Of a DNA stretch of 64,000 nucleotides, positions 8,421 to 19,517 are shown one piece after another. Each line of letters opens with the position of its first letter. The stretch's first letter is position 1. The notes beneath the pieces are model-generated. The model saw only the letters and a program-made list of their open reading frames with translations. It did not search any database and was not told the origin of the DNA. Made by a program: the position numbers and the translations under genes. Origin of the DNA: Acipenser ruthenus (taxonomy: Eukaryota > Chordata > Actinopteri > Acipenseriformes > Acipenseridae); the NCBI RefSeq assembly GCF_902713425.1, contig NC_081198.1, forward strand, positions 21,559,188 through 21,623,187, read 5' to 3'.

Positions 8421-11400
8421 TTATTCCATCTTCACGTCCTGAAGTCCGGCGATCCTCCACTCCGCGCAGGCCTTGTCCTTCCCGAGGGTCCGGATGTCCA
8501 GAATTACAAAGTCCTTGATAAGAGTTTGTGCCCTTCTGGTCGTGGTGATAGTGTCTAGCTCCTGCTTGTGTTAGACACAGACGTTACGGCCTTCCCACAG
8601 GATCTGCTTGACAACATTGATGACACGCCAAACGCACTTAGCTGTGCTGGTAGTGATTCCTCCCGCAGGCCCATAGAGCACAGTCTCAGCGGTCATCTTG
8701 GCCGTGTCAGCAAACCTGTTTAGGAAGACAGAGACAGAGAGCCAGACACTGCCAGCCACATCACATTCCCAGAAGATATGGGCTGGTGTTTCTCTCTTGC
8801 GGCACTTTGCATAGGGGCATGTTTCTACTTGGGCTAGTCCCCTCCTGAACATGAACGCTCGAGTGGGGAGTGCACTGTGGACGGTGTTCCATGCTATATC
8901 CTTCTGGACATTACTGAGGCAGCTGTGAGACACATTCTCCCAGATTTTTGGGCTTTGGGTGAGGGAGAAAGTAGCTACTTTTTCAATTTCCTGGGAACCG
9001 GCAAGATATTTAGTTACAGCCTTGTATTCCCAGGAGGCCAATTTTGCTTTATCTAAGCCCAATTTATATATAGTGTCGCTTAAGGTTCTATAATACAATG
9101 GGGGGTCCCAGGAGTACGGCACGGTGTTATCAATAGTGCAGAGGCCCAAGGCCCTGAGACAGGTGGCAAAATAGAAACGATTCATGTAACATACCTTCCT
9201 GTCCAGGGCCTGGATGTTCTTGATAGTTTGCGTGAGCCCCTGCACTCGGGTGAGCTGCACAACGTCCGGGACCCCCTTACCTCCCTTCTTGTCGGCTTTA
9301 CTCAGGGTGGCTCGTTTTACCCTCTCCATCTTGCTGCCCCAGATAAAGCGGTGGATAATGCGGTCCACCACTTTTTTGGTGGTCCTGTCTGGGGGAAAGA
9401 TTTTTCCTACATAAGAGAGGATGGGGAACAGTATAGACTTGGTTATTAATACTCTACCCGTCATTGTTAAGGATCTTGTGCTCCATCCGCCAATCTTTTT
9501 ACGGACCTGGTTAATGGCCGCCGTCCAGCTCTGGGCCCCCGAGCTATTGTTCTCGAAAATGAGGCCCAGAATCTTGATTTTGTCCTTTTTGACAGGGTAC
9601 ATGTCCGACAGTTCCCTATCTACCTGCCAATTTTTAGACACGTAGACTTCGCTCTTGGACTTATTAATCACTGCCCTGGTCGCCGTGCAGTACTTCCCAA
9701 GGATATTACTAATCCGAGGTACCGACGATGTGTTGGTGCAAATGAGTGACACATCGTCCATATATGCTGTTGTTTTGACCTGGACCCCGTTGGATCCAGG
9801 CAGCTGGAAACCAGTTATATTGGTATCCCTACGAATTGCCTGCAGGAGGGGTTCAATGCACACGACATATAGCAGTGGGGATAGTGGGCAACCCTGTCTG
9901 ACCCCTGACTGGATAGATATTTTACCAGTCAGGTGCCTGTTCACCAAGACTCGGGTACTAATGTTTGTATAGATGGTTTTAAACCACCCCCTAAGTCCAG
10001 GAGCGAATTTCATCTGGTCCATCACTTTGTACATATATTCATGGCTTACCCTATCGAACGCCTTCTCCTGGTCAAGGTTGAACAGGCAGAGGGGATGGTT
10101 CCGTTCTCTAGAATAAGCCAGAATGTCCCTTGTTAACATTAAAATATCCGTGATGGACCTCCCTGGGACGCCACAAGCCTGGTCGGGGCCAATGACCAAA
10201 GGGAGGTGTACTTGTAGCCGGAGCATCAGAGCTTTGGCTAGTATCTTGTAATCCACGCAAAGGAGGCTGATTGGGCGCCAATTCCGTAGATCTTTAACTT
10301 CCCCTTTCTTATGAAGGAGAGTAATTACACTCTCCCGCATAGAAGGGCCCAACCGCTTCTCCCTGTAGACCGCTCTGTAGACCTCCGCTAAATGGACTTT
10401 TAGCGTGTCCCAAAAAAGATGGTAATACTCACCCGGGATGCCATCTGGACCTGGCGTCTTACCGGTGTTCATGGTCTTAACCGCCTGGGTGAGCTCCTCC
10501 AGCGTGAGTTCTGGGTCCTTCTCCTTCTCCTCCTCGTCCCGCACTGAGTCAGGCTCCAACTGGCTCAGGAACCACTCTATCAGGGTGTCATCTGTAGCTT
10601 TGATGTTATACAGGTCCCTATAGAAGTTCTCTACCACTTTTTTCACTCCCTCACTATCCTCTACTATCCTCCCCCTGCTGTCGAGCATGGAGGACATCAA
10701 GTGCCGCTTCTCCCTCGTTTTCTGGAAGAAGAAGCGAGTACACTTTTCGTCTTCCTCCATTTTTTGCACTTTTGCATTGTGCATGACCTTTCGTTGTTCC
10801 TCCCTACAAAGCACTGAAAGATCTAGCTTGGTCTGGGCTATCTCGTCGCTTACAGGGAACCCCCGAAGCTGAAGCAGGCTCAGACGCTGGAGGGCAGCAT
10901 TCAGGTATTTATATTTGGCCCTCCTTTCTTTTGCTTTCCTCTTGCCTGCTGCTATGAAATAACCCTTAGTTCTCATTTTGACCATCTCCCACCACTCTAT
11001 AGGGGAGTTGAATAGGTCACGCAAAGTGGTCCACTCAACAAGCCTGCTCTTATAGGCTGCAGCTATGGAGGGGTCATCGAGTAAGGAGGTGTTTAATTTC
11101 CAGACCCCTGACCCCATCTGGGAGGTCTGAGGGACCTGCAATGTTACCTGCAGGAGCCTATGGTCAGAGAAGAAGACGGCCTGGGTGTCTACTGCCGTCT
11201 TCGTAAGGGAGCTGGTATGCAGGACGAGATCTATACGGGAGAAGGAGGTCCCAGATGAGCTCACCCAGGTAAAGGGAGGCACCAGGTCCTTACCTGCATC
11301 ACACAGGGAGAAATCAGATATTATGGAGGACAAAACTCTACTAGAGCGGTCGTTGCGTGGCCTGCTCCGGTCTACGTCCCTCAGAGCACAATTGAAGTCA

Positions 11401-11864
11401 CCTGACACGATGACGGGTACGTTCCCCAGCAGGAGTGGACGCAGCTGTGGAAAAAATTGAACTCTTTCGTTTTGGTTAGTGGGTGCGTAGACATTGACCA
11501 GTCTGAGGGGAGTGTTGTTGTATGTCACATCCACGCTCAGAATTCTACCAGGTTCTACCTCCCTGCTGCTGCGGGAGGTAATAAATGGGTTTTTAAACAG
11601 GATACCTACTCCGTCGGCTCTGGCTATGTTGGAGCCCGACCAGAAGGAGTCCCCCAGGGTCCAACTCTCCTTCAGGTCCCTATAATCAGGGCTCGACGAA
11701 ATACCACACTCCTGCAGAAAGATGAGATCTGCTTTCAAGTTAGCTAGATAGTTTAGTACATCAAATCTTTTTTGTGTCTCCCTGATGCTCCTGACATTAA
11801 CAGACACACATATCAGGGCCATCAGGGTAGCTAACAAGAAAAGGAGTCGCTGCGTCCACCCCAT
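8421..11864 (-). pseudogene. LINE copy 2 ORF2, late stop
   Basis: Full-length locus with one nonsense change at codon 1098 (Y in NVCVYHK becomes stop), leaving 1097 codons. The lost 50 residues follow the C-terminal zinc motif, so endonuclease, reverse transcriptase and zinc motif are all encoded. Private substitutions include GWFK after APGLR and LGKYCTATRAV. Confidence 0.9.
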
Positions 11865-11869
11865 AGCGA

Positions 11870-12864
11870 CTATGATTGGGAGGTCGGGACACTCTTCCTA
11901 CTCTTAGCTCTACGCTTGCTTCGAGGGGGCTTGGGCTTATTTGCAACTCCCATCACCCCTGAGAAGGTACTCACTGCTGCCTCGTCCAAGAAGGCACCGT
12001 CTTTATATGCACAGTACGTGGAGTTGTTGGGGCTATTCAACTCCCCACAAGGTAAGTCTGGTGGAACTTGCTCAGGGCCCCTCGGAACGTGTGGGTCAGC
12101 TTTGTCCTGGGGGGGGGTTATGACAGACAGCATTCTTTGGCTGTTACCGTCTGTTGAATTGGAGCTGTTAGCAGACTTCTGGCTTACCGCGTCCAGGGGT
12201 ATTCCCATGTCCTCCAGTGCTGTATCTAGGAGGACCTCTAGGGGGCCCCTGGTTTTGCCCATACAAGGGAGGGGGTCAAGGATGCTTTGAAGGGAGGCCC
12301 TTCGCTTGAAGAGGGTCATTGCTACCGAGGTACTGCTGGTCAGGGAAGGTGTTGACCCCGACCTCTCCCTCGGTGCATTAGTGAACACCTCTTCTGCGAG
12401 GTGTGCTAGGGTTTGTGCCAACGACTGGGAAGGCTGGCTGGGGATGCCCTGGCTGGCTGCTACCTGCCCACTAGGCGGCAGTGTAGCCGTCCCACTCGCC
12501 TCCGTCTCTGCCTGCGAGGGCAAGACTGGGGACTTTGTGTGGACATTAGCTGGTTTTGGATTTATGGGGGCCACCTGCAACTTGCTGTCTTTGATCCTGA
12601 TCTTCTTTCTTTTCCCCCCCTCGTCTCTACCCTTTCTTTTCCCCACCCTCTGCTGGTTCTTCACTCCCTTCCCCTCCTTCTCACTCTCACTTTCACTGTC
12701 GCTTTCGCTTTCCTCCCCCACGGACTCAATCCTTATGGCGTCATAACGAGAGCCGAGGGGGAGTGCTGGCGCTGAGAGGGCCCTACTCAGGGGGGGGCCG
12801 CTGCTGGGTCCGGGCTCCCTCCCTGCCTCGTGTTCTGCATCAGAGGAGCTACTGGAGGAGCTAG
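11870..12864 (-). pseudogene. LINE copy 2 ORF1, 3' part only
   Basis: C-terminal half of ORF1, in frame to the canonical stop. The G run near 12110-12118 has 9 G, as in copies 7 and 8. The N-terminal half and the CCHC knuckles are missing because the copy is 5' truncated. The open frame runs on into U2 and its promoter as far as 13003, which is chance. Confidence 0.88.
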
Positions 12865-12924
12865 ATATTAAACTGATAAGAACAGATACTACACTTGATC
12901 TTAGCCAAAAGGCCGAGAAGCGAT
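12865..12924 (-). ncRNA. RNU2: U2 snRNA 5' fragment (nt 1-60), joined to LINE copy 2
   Basis: U2 cap-proximal part with stem I, the branch-point-binding GTAGTA at nt 33-38 and the start of stem-loop IIa, then direct continuation into the LINE. The wild-type promoter spacing upstream is kept. A transcript from this promoter would enter the LINE in sense. Confidence 0.95.
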
Positions 12925-12973
12925 GGTGACTTGGCCCTTGCCCGGGGCCCCCCAGCCTGGATGGCACAGGGGG

Positions 12974-13180
12974 ATTCAAAGGTGGGTGCAAAATTTCAAG
13001 CACAAGCAGACCCCCAAAAAACGGGCTGCTGCTTCCAGAGGGGAAATGTGCAATTTAAGCAGGAGAAAACAAAACAAAGCAAAAACACACACATAACACC
13101 AAAAACAAAACATAAACTGGCGGAGTGCGTCTTACAAATAGTCATGCCAAGCTGCTATGCTGTGCAAGGTGCCTTGGGTA
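12974..13180 (-). promoter_or_regulatory. U2 promoter upstream of LINE copy 2
   Basis: PSE GCACCCACCTTTGAAT at 12974-12989 (-50 to -65). Distal element: octamer-like ATTTGTAA at 13132-13139 and Staf/SPH-like TACCCAAGGCACCTTGCA at 13163-13180. The GC-rich stretch between PSE and start has several changes compared with other units. Confidence 0.75.
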
Positions 13181-13313
13181 ACTACAACTGTGCCTCGCTG
13201 GCTGGCTGGCTAAGAAGGACCTGGCATAGGGACATGTTCCACCACACTTGTCTGGTTAGCTGCATGCTCCCAGGAAACAACCTGCTGCTGTCTACATCAT
13301 CACCACATGTGAA

Positions 13314-13426
13314 TAAAAGAAAGAAAGACAGCAAGAAAGAAAGAGAGAAAGAAAGAGAGAAAGAGAGAAAGAAAGAGAGAAAGAAAGAAAGAGAGAAAGA
13401 AAGAAAGAGAGAAAGAAAAAAAAAAG
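13314..13426. repeat. Polypurine microsatellite, U2 spacer 3
   Basis: The longest GAAA/GAGA tract in the window, between the U2 promoter serving LINE copy 2 and the U2 gene at 13538. Confidence 0.95.
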
Positions 13427-13511
13427 AAGTAAAATGGCGGGAAAACTTGCATCAACACTGGCACTCTCCCTCCAGCAGGGGTAGACAAAATGCTCACAGG
13501 AGAGATCCAGA

Positions 13512-13527
13512 TCTGACTTTGACCAAC
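13512..13527 (-). terminator. snRNA 3' box of U2 gene a
   Basis: GTTGGTCAAAGTCAGA on the minus strand, 10 nt past the inferred U2 3' end. It fits the vertebrate 3' box consensus GTTTN0-3AAARNNAGA used for Integrator-dependent 3' end formation. Confidence 0.8.
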
Positions 13528-13537
13528 GTTAGAGAAA

Positions 13538-13726
13538 GGTGTGCACCGTTCCCGGAGGTACTGCAATACCGGGCCGATGCGTGGAGTGGACGGAGCAAGC
13601 CCCTGTTCCATCTCCCGATTCCAAAAATCAATTTAATATATGGTCCCCTGATAGGGGACGTATCAGATATTAAACTGATAAGAACAGATACTACACTTGA
13701 TCTTAGCTAAAAGGCCGAGAAGCGAT
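13538..13726 (-). ncRNA. RNU2: U2 snRNA gene a, complete, one change
   Basis: 189-nt U2 beginning ATCGCTTCTCGG, with GTAGTA at nt 33-38 and Sm site ATTTTTGG at nt 99-106. It differs from the four identical copies by A for G at nt 19 (13708), which would weaken the C14-G19 closing pair of stem I. The exact 3' end is uncertain by a few nt (GGTGCACACC). Confidence 0.96.
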
Positions 13727-13775
13727 GGCGACTTGGCCCTTGCCCGGGGCCCCCCAGCCCGGACGGCACAGGGGG

Positions 13776-13982
13776 ATTCAAAGGTGGGTGCAAAATTCCA
13801 AGCACAAGCAGACCCCCCAAAAACGGGCTGCTGCTTCCAGAGGGGAAATGTGCAATTTAAGCAGGAGGAAACAAAACAAAGCAAAAACACACACATAACA
13901 CCAAAAACAAAACATAAACTGGCGGAGTGCGTCTTACAAATAGTCATGCCAAGCTGCTATGCTGTGCAAGGTGCCTTGGGTA
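13776..13982 (-). promoter_or_regulatory. Promoter of U2 gene a
   Basis: PSE at 13776-13791; distal element with octamer-like site 13934-13941 and SPH-like site 13965-13982. PSE spacing (-50 to -65) is that of vertebrate Pol II snRNA genes. The PSE shares CACC--AC-TTGAAT with the human U2 PSE as I recall it. Confidence 0.8.
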
Positions 13983-14119
13983 ACTACAACTGTGCCTCGC
14001 TGGCTGGCTGGCTTGCTAAGAAGGTCCTGGCATAGGGACATGTTCCACCACACTTGTCTGGTTAGCTGCATGCTCCCAGGAAACAACCTGCTGCTGTCTA
14101 CATCATCACCACATGTGAA

Positions 14120-14206
14120 TAAAAGAAAGAAAGACAGCAAGAAAGAAAGAGAGAAAGAAAGAGAGAAAGAAAGAGAGAAAGAAAGAAAGAGAGAAAGAAA
14201 AAAAAA
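14120..14206. repeat. Polypurine microsatellite, U2 spacer 4
   Basis: Medium-length GAAA tract, followed by a private change (gtaaaacgttggg in place of gtaaaacggcggg). Confidence 0.95.
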
Positions 14207-14293
14207 AGAAGTAAAACGTTGGGAAAACTTGCATCAACACTGGCACTCTCCCTCCAGCAGGGGTAGACAAAATGCTCACAGGAGAGATCCAGA

Positions 14294-14309
14294 TCTGACT
14301 TTGACCAAC
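14294..14309 (-). terminator. snRNA 3' box of U2 gene b
   Basis: Same 16-nt box as gene a, at the same distance from the U2 end. Confidence 0.8.
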
Positions 14310-14319
14310 GTTAGAGAAA

Positions 14320-14508
14320 GGTGTGCACCGTTCCCGGAGGTACTGCAATACCGGGCCGATGCGTGGAGTGGACGGAGCAAGCCCCTGTTCCATCTCCCGA
14401 TTCCAAAAATCAATTTAATATATGGTCCCCTGATAGGGGACGTATCAGATATTAAACTGATAAGAACAGATACTACACTTGATCTTAGCCAAAAGGCCGA
14501 GAAGCGAT
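14320..14508 (-). ncRNA. RNU2: U2 snRNA gene b, complete
   Basis: Consensus U2 of this array, identical to genes c, e and h. It folds as expected for vertebrate U2: stem I, branch-point-binding GTAGTA, stem-loop IIa with TTAA at nt 54-57, Sm site, then stem-loops III and IV. Promoter and 3' box are intact, so it is a good candidate for a working gene. Confidence 0.97.
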
Positions 14509-14557
14509 GGCGACTTGGCCCTTGCTCGGGGCCCCCCAGCCCGGACGGCACAGGGGG

Positions 14558-14764
14558 ATTCAAAGGTGGGTGCAAAATTTCAAGCACAAACAGACCCCAA
14601 AAAAACGGGCTGCTGCTTCCAGAGGGGAAATGTGCAATTTAAGCAGGAGAAAACAAAACAAAGCAAAAACACACACATAACACCAAAAACAAAACATAAA
14701 CTGGCGGAGTGCGTCTTACAAATAGTCATGCCAAGCTGCTATGCTGTGCAAGGTGCCTTGGGTA
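14558..14764 (-). promoter_or_regulatory. Promoter of U2 gene b
   Basis: PSE 14558-14573 (GCACCCACCTTTGAAT), octamer-like 14716-14723 (ATTTGTAA, 6 of 8 with ATTTGCAT), SPH-like 14747-14764 (TACCCAAGGCACCTTGCA, 14 of 18 with the Staf consensus; the four mismatches are in the middle). This is the reference promoter for the window. Confidence 0.8.
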
Positions 14765-14901
14765 ACTACAACTGTGCCTCGCTGGCTGGCTGGCTTGCTA
14801 AGAAGGTCCTGGCATAGGGACATGTTCCACCACACTTGTCTGGTTAGCTGCATGCTCCCAGGAAACAACCTGCTGCTGTCTACATCATCACCACATGTGA
14901 A

Positions 14902-14997
14902 TAAAAGAAAGAAAGACAGCAAGAAAGAAAGAGAGAAAGAAAGAGAGAAAGAGAGAAAGAAAGAGAGAAAGAAAGAAAGAGAGAAAGAAAAAAAAAA
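14902..14997. repeat. Polypurine microsatellite, U2 spacer 5
   Basis: GAAA/GAGA tract between U2 gene b and the U2 fragment carrying LINE copy 3. Confidence 0.95.
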
Positions 14998-15109
14998 GAA
15001 GTAAAACGGCGGGAAAACTTGCATCAACACTGGCACTCTCCCTCCAGCAGGGGTAGACAAAATGCTCACAGGAGAGATCCAGATCTGACTTTGACCAACG
15101 TTAGAGAAA

Positions 15110-15245
15110 GGTGTGCACCGTTCCCGGAGGTACTGCAATACCGGGCCGATGCGTGGAGTGGACGGAGCAAGCCCCTGTTCCATCTCCCGATTCCAAAAAT
15201 CAATTTAATATATGGTCCCCTGATAGGGGACGTATCAGATATTAA
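15110..15245 (-). ncRNA. RNU2: U2 snRNA 3' fragment (nt 54-189), cut by LINE copy 3
   Basis: U2 3' domain with consensus sequence and a 3' box at 15084-15099. LINE copy 3 begins at 15246. Confidence 0.95.
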
Positions 15246-18200
15246 TACTCTTTTATTGAGATTTTACATTTTTTACATTTACACCCATTCGTTTTTTCAA
15301 TCATTTTACATTTCTTTTAAAGATGACATTCATGCATACAGACATACATTTTGTTTTAAAAGCATTTAAAATACATTTAAAAACACCAAGACAATTGTGC
15401 TTTGTACATGGTTAAAACAGACACAGATTAAAATCAACATGAAAAAAACCTGTGCTGTTTTAAAAGTGACTGGAAAAAAAGAACCATCTATAAAAAAACC
15501 AGTGCTTGTGAGGGCCGGGGAGTGCTCTCTAAAAAAGTGAACATAAACCTAGATCTAAAACAGGGACAGGGGAAAAGGGACAGTGTATAAACAGTGAGTT
15601 AAAATTCTAAAATTTTAAAACACTTAAAATGTAACTTTTAATAGTTTACATTAAAAATCTTAAAGATACATAAAACAAAACAAAACAAAATCAAATAAAA
15701 CATTCAAATTAAATCAAAGGTGCATAAAACTGAAACAAAAAGACTACATAAAACCAGGGCACCGTTGAAAAACGGTCATGCCAGCTAAAAAGGGCGGAAT
15801 GCTGGCATGACAAAATAAATAAAAGGCTTAGCGGTGCCCCGTAGTCCCGCTCCTAGGAGCTAGCGGTTCCAGTTTTTTCCTTTATTCCATCTTCACGTCC
15901 TGAAGTCCGGCGATCCTCCACTCCGCGCAGGCCTTGTCCTTCCCGAGGGTCCGGATGTCCAGAATTACAAAGTCCTTGATAAGAGTTTGTGCCCTTCTGG
16001 TCGTGGTGATAGTGTCTAGCTCCTGCTTGTGATAGACACAGACGTTACGGCCTTCCCACAGGATCTGCTTGACAACATTGATGACACGCCAAACGCACTT
16101 AGCTGTGCTGGTAGTGATTCCTCCCGCAGGCCCATAGAGCACAGTCTCAGCGGTCATCTTGGCCGTGTCAGCAAACCTGTTTAGGAAGACAGAGACAGAG
16201 AGCCAGACACTGCCAGCCACATCACACTCCCAGAAGATATGGGCTGGTGTTTCTCTCTTGCGGCACTTTGCATAGGGGCATGTTTCTACTTGGGCTAGTC
16301 CCCTCCTGAACATGAACGCTCGAGTGGGGAGTGCACTGTGGACGGTGTTCCATGCTATATCCTTCTGGACATTACTGAGGCAGCTGTGAGACACATTCTC
16401 CCAGATTTTTTGGCTTTGGGTGAGGGAGAAAGTAGCTACTTTTTCAATTTCCTGGGAACCGGCAAGATATTTAGTTACAGCCTTGTATTCCCAGGAGGCC
16501 AATTTTGCTTTATCTAAGCCCAATTTATATATAGTGTCCCTTAAGGTTCTATAATACAATGGGGGGTCCCAGGAGTACGGCACGGTGTTATCAATAGTGC
16601 AGAGGCCCAAGGCCCTGAGACAGGTGGCAAAATAGAAACGATTCATGTAACATACCTTCCTGTCCAGGGCCTGGATGTTCTTGATAGTTTGCGTGAGCCC
16701 CTGCACTCGGGTGAGCTGCACAACGTCCGGGACCCCCTTACCTCCCTTCTTGTCGGCTTTACTCAGAGTGGCTCGTTTTACCCTCTCCATCTTGCTGCCC
16801 CAGATAAAGCGGTGGATAATGCGGTCCACCACTTTTTTGGTGGTCCTGTCTGGGGGAAAGATTTTTCCTACATAAGAGAGGATGGGGAACAGTATAGACT
16901 TGGTTATTAATACTCTACCCGTCATTGTTAAGGATCTTGTGCTCCATCCGCCAATCTTTTTACGGACCTGGTTAATGGCCGAAGTCCAGCTCTGGGCCCC
17001 CGAGCTATTGTTCTCGAAAATGAGGCCCAGAATCTTGATTTTGTCCTTTTTGACAGGGTACATGTCCGACAGTTCCCTATCTACCTGCCAATTTTTAGAC
17101 ACGTAGACTTCGCTCTTGGACTTATTAATCACTGCCCCGGTCGCCGTGCAGTACTTCTCAAGGATATTACTAATCCGAGGTACCGACGATGTGTTGGTGC
17201 AAATGAGTGACACATCGTCCATATATGCTGTTGTTTTGACCTGGACCCCGTTGGATCCAGGCAGCTGGAAACCAGTTATATTGGTATCCCTACGAATTGC
17301 CTGCAGGAGGGGTTCAATGCACACGACATATAGCAGTGGGGATAGTGGGCAACCCTGTCTGACCCCTGACTGGATAGATATTTTACCAGTCAGGTGCCTG
17401 TTCACCAAGACTCGGGTACTAATGTTTGTATATATGGTTTTAACCCACTCCCTAAGTCCAGGAGCGAATTTCATCTGGTCCATCACTTTGTACATATATT
17501 CATGGCTTACCCTATCGAACGCCTTCTCCTGGTCAAGGTTGAACAGGCAGAGGGGATGGTTCCGTTCTCTAGAATAAGCCAGAATGTCCCTTGTTAACAT
17601 TAAAATATCCGTGATGGACCTCCCTGGGACGCCACAAGCCTGGTCGGGGCCAATGACCAAAGGGAGGTGTACTTGTAGCCGGAGCATCAGAGCTTTGGCT
17701 AGTATCTTGTAATCCACGCAAAGGAGGCTGATTGGGCGCCAATTCCGTAGATCTTTAACTTCCCCTTTCTTATGAAGGAGAGTAATTACACTCTCCCGCA
17801 TAGAAGGGCCCAACCGCTTCTCCCTGTAGACCGCTCTGTAGACCTCCGCTAAATGGACTTTTAGCGTGTCCCAAAAAAGATGGTAATACTCACCCGGGAT
17901 GCCATCTGGACCTGGCGTCTTACCGGTGTTCATGGTCTTAACCGCCTGGGTGAGCTCCTCCAGCGTGAGTTCTGGGTCCTTCTCCTCCTCCTCGTCGTCC
18001 CGCACTGAGTCAGGCTCCAACTGGCTCAGGAACCACTCTATCAGGGTGTCATCTGTAGCTTTGATGTTATACAGGTCCCTATAGAAGTTCTCTACCACTT
18101 TTTTCACTCCCTCACTATCCTCTACTATCCTCCCCCTGCTGTCGAGCATGGAGGACATCAAGTGCCGCTTCTCCCTCGTTTTCTGGAAGAAGAAGCGAGT

Positions 18201-18430
18201 ACACTTTTCGTCTTCCTCCATTTTTTGCACTTTTGCATTGTGCATGACCTTTCGTTGTTCCTCCCTACAAAGCACTGAAAGATCTAGCTTGGTCTGGGCT
18301 ATCTCGTCGCTTACAGGGAACCCCCGAAGCTGAAGCAGGCTCAGATGCTGGAGGGCAGCATTCAGGTATTTATATTTGGCTCTCCTTTCTTTTGCTTTCC
18401 TCTTGCCTGCTGCTATGAAATAACCCTTAG
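15246..18430 (-). mobile_element. Keno-like LINE, copy 3, 5' truncated in ORF2
   Basis: The 3' junction is standard, but the 5' end is within ORF2 at about codon 300 and joins U2 spacer (ggcatagggacatg) at 18431, not U2 nt 53-61. U2 nt 1-53 and the promoter are missing, as beside the full-length copies, and the joint is only about 20 bp along the spacer from theirs. This suggests a later deletion or unequal exchange. The 3' UTR variant is shared with copy 4. Confidence 0.9.
15882..18430 (-). pseudogene. LINE copy 3 ORF2, 3' part (from about codon 300)
   Basis: Open from KGYFIAAGKRK through reverse transcriptase (YMDD present) and zinc motif to the normal stop. The endonuclease domain is lost. 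The open frame continues by chance into spacer to 18542. It shares R-to-H at NAALQHL with copy 8. Confidence 0.92.
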
Positions 18431-18521
18431 GGCATAGGGACATGTTCCACCACACTTTTCTGGTTAGCTGCATGCTCCCAGGAAACAACCTGCTGCTGTC
18501 TACATCATCACCACATGTGAA

Positions 18522-18616
18522 TAAAAGAAAGAAAGACAGCAAGAAATAAAGAGAGAAAGAAAGAGAGAAAGAGAGAAAGAAAGAGAGAAAGAAAGAAAGA
18601 GAGAAAGAAAAAAAAA
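18522..18616. repeat. Polypurine microsatellite, U2 spacer 6
   Basis: GAAA/GAGA tract in the shortened spacer right of LINE copy 3; contains one taaa interruption. Confidence 0.95.
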
Positions 18617-18702
18617 GAAGTAAAACGGCGGGAAAACTTGCATCAACACTGGCACTCTCCCTCCAGCAGGGGTAGACAAAATGCTCACAGGAGAGATCCA
18701 GA

Positions 18703-18718
18703 TCTGACTTTGACCAAC
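18703..18718 (-). terminator. snRNA 3' box of U2 gene c
   Basis: Same 16-nt box, 10 nt past the U2 end. Confidence 0.8.
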
Positions 18719-18728
18719 GTTAGAGAAA

Positions 18729-18917
18729 GGTGTGCACCGTTCCCGGAGGTACTGCAATACCGGGCCGATGCGTGGAGTGGACGGAGCAAGCCCCTGTTCC
18801 ATCTCCCGATTCCAAAAATCAATTTAATATATGGTCCCCTGATAGGGGACGTATCAGATATTAAACTGATAAGAACAGATACTACACTTGATCTTAGCCA
18901 AAAGGCCGAGAAGCGAT
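18729..18917 (-). ncRNA. RNU2: U2 snRNA gene c, complete
   Basis: Identical to gene b over 189 nt. Downstream in sense it leads into a short spacer and then the broken 5' end of LINE copy 3. Confidence 0.97.
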
Positions 18918-18966
18918 GGCGACTTGGCCCTTGCCCGGGGCCCCCCAGCCCGGACGGCACAGGGGG

Positions 18967-19173
18967 ATTCAAAGGTGGGTGCAAAATTCCAAGCACAAGC
19001 AGACCCCCAAAAAACGGGCTGCTGCTTCCAGAGGGGAAATGTGCAATTTAAGCAGGAGAAAACAAAACAAAGCAAAAACACACACATAACACCAAAAACA
19101 AAACATAAACTGGCGGAGTGCGTCTTACAAATAGTCATGCCAAGCTGCTATGCTGTGCAAGGTGCCTTGGGTA
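18967..19173 (-). promoter_or_regulatory. Promoter of U2 gene c
   Basis: PSE 18967-18982; octamer-like 19125-19132; SPH-like 19156-19173. All match the reference promoter. Confidence 0.8.
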
Positions 19174-19309
19174 ACTACAACTGTGCCTCGCTGGCTGGCT
19201 GGCTTGCTAAGAAGGTCCTGGCATAGGGACATGTTCCACCACACTTGTCTGGTTAGCTGCATGCTCCCAGGAAACAACCTGCTGCTGTCTACATCATCAC
19301 CACATGTGA

Positions 19310-19407
19310 ATAAAAGAAAGAAAGACAGCAAGAAAGAAAGAGAGAAAGAAAGAGAGAAAGAGAGAAAGAAAGAGAGAAAGAAAGAAAGAGAGAAAGAAAA
19401 AAAAAGA
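19310..19407. repeat. Polypurine microsatellite, U2 spacer 7
   Basis: GAAA/GAGA tract between U2 gene c and the U2 fragment carrying LINE copy 4. Confidence 0.95.
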
Positions 19408-19517
19408 AGTAAAACGGCGGGAAAACTTGCATCAACACTGGCACTCTCCCTCCAGCAGGGGTAGACAAAATGCTCACAGGAGAGATCCAGATCTGACTTT
19501 GACCAACGTTAGAGAAA

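Larger units (their letters stand above)
7774..12864 (-). mobile_element. Keno-like LINE, copy 2, 5' truncated inside ORF1
   Basis: The 3' junction is at U2 nt 53/54 as in all copies. The 5' end lies within ORF1 and joins U2 nt 60-62; the bases ag at 12863-12864 fit both LINE and U2. U2 nt 54-60 (up to 62) is therefore present on both sides, a target-site duplication of 7-9 bp. This is the classic mark of target-primed insertion with 5' truncation. Unlike the full-length copies, this one keeps U2 nt 1-60 and a complete U2 promoter directly upstream. Confidence 0.93.

Noticed and set aside
12865-15109. Regular ~780-bp repeats with similar spacers, CRISPR-like at first glance
   Set aside because: Repeats are whole U2 units in a eukaryotic array, far longer than CRISPR repeats.
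18431-18542. ORF2 of copy 3 with a novel N-terminus reading MLSFFLLFTCGDD
   Set aside because: This is spacer and microsatellite sequence read through by chance after a LINE truncation.
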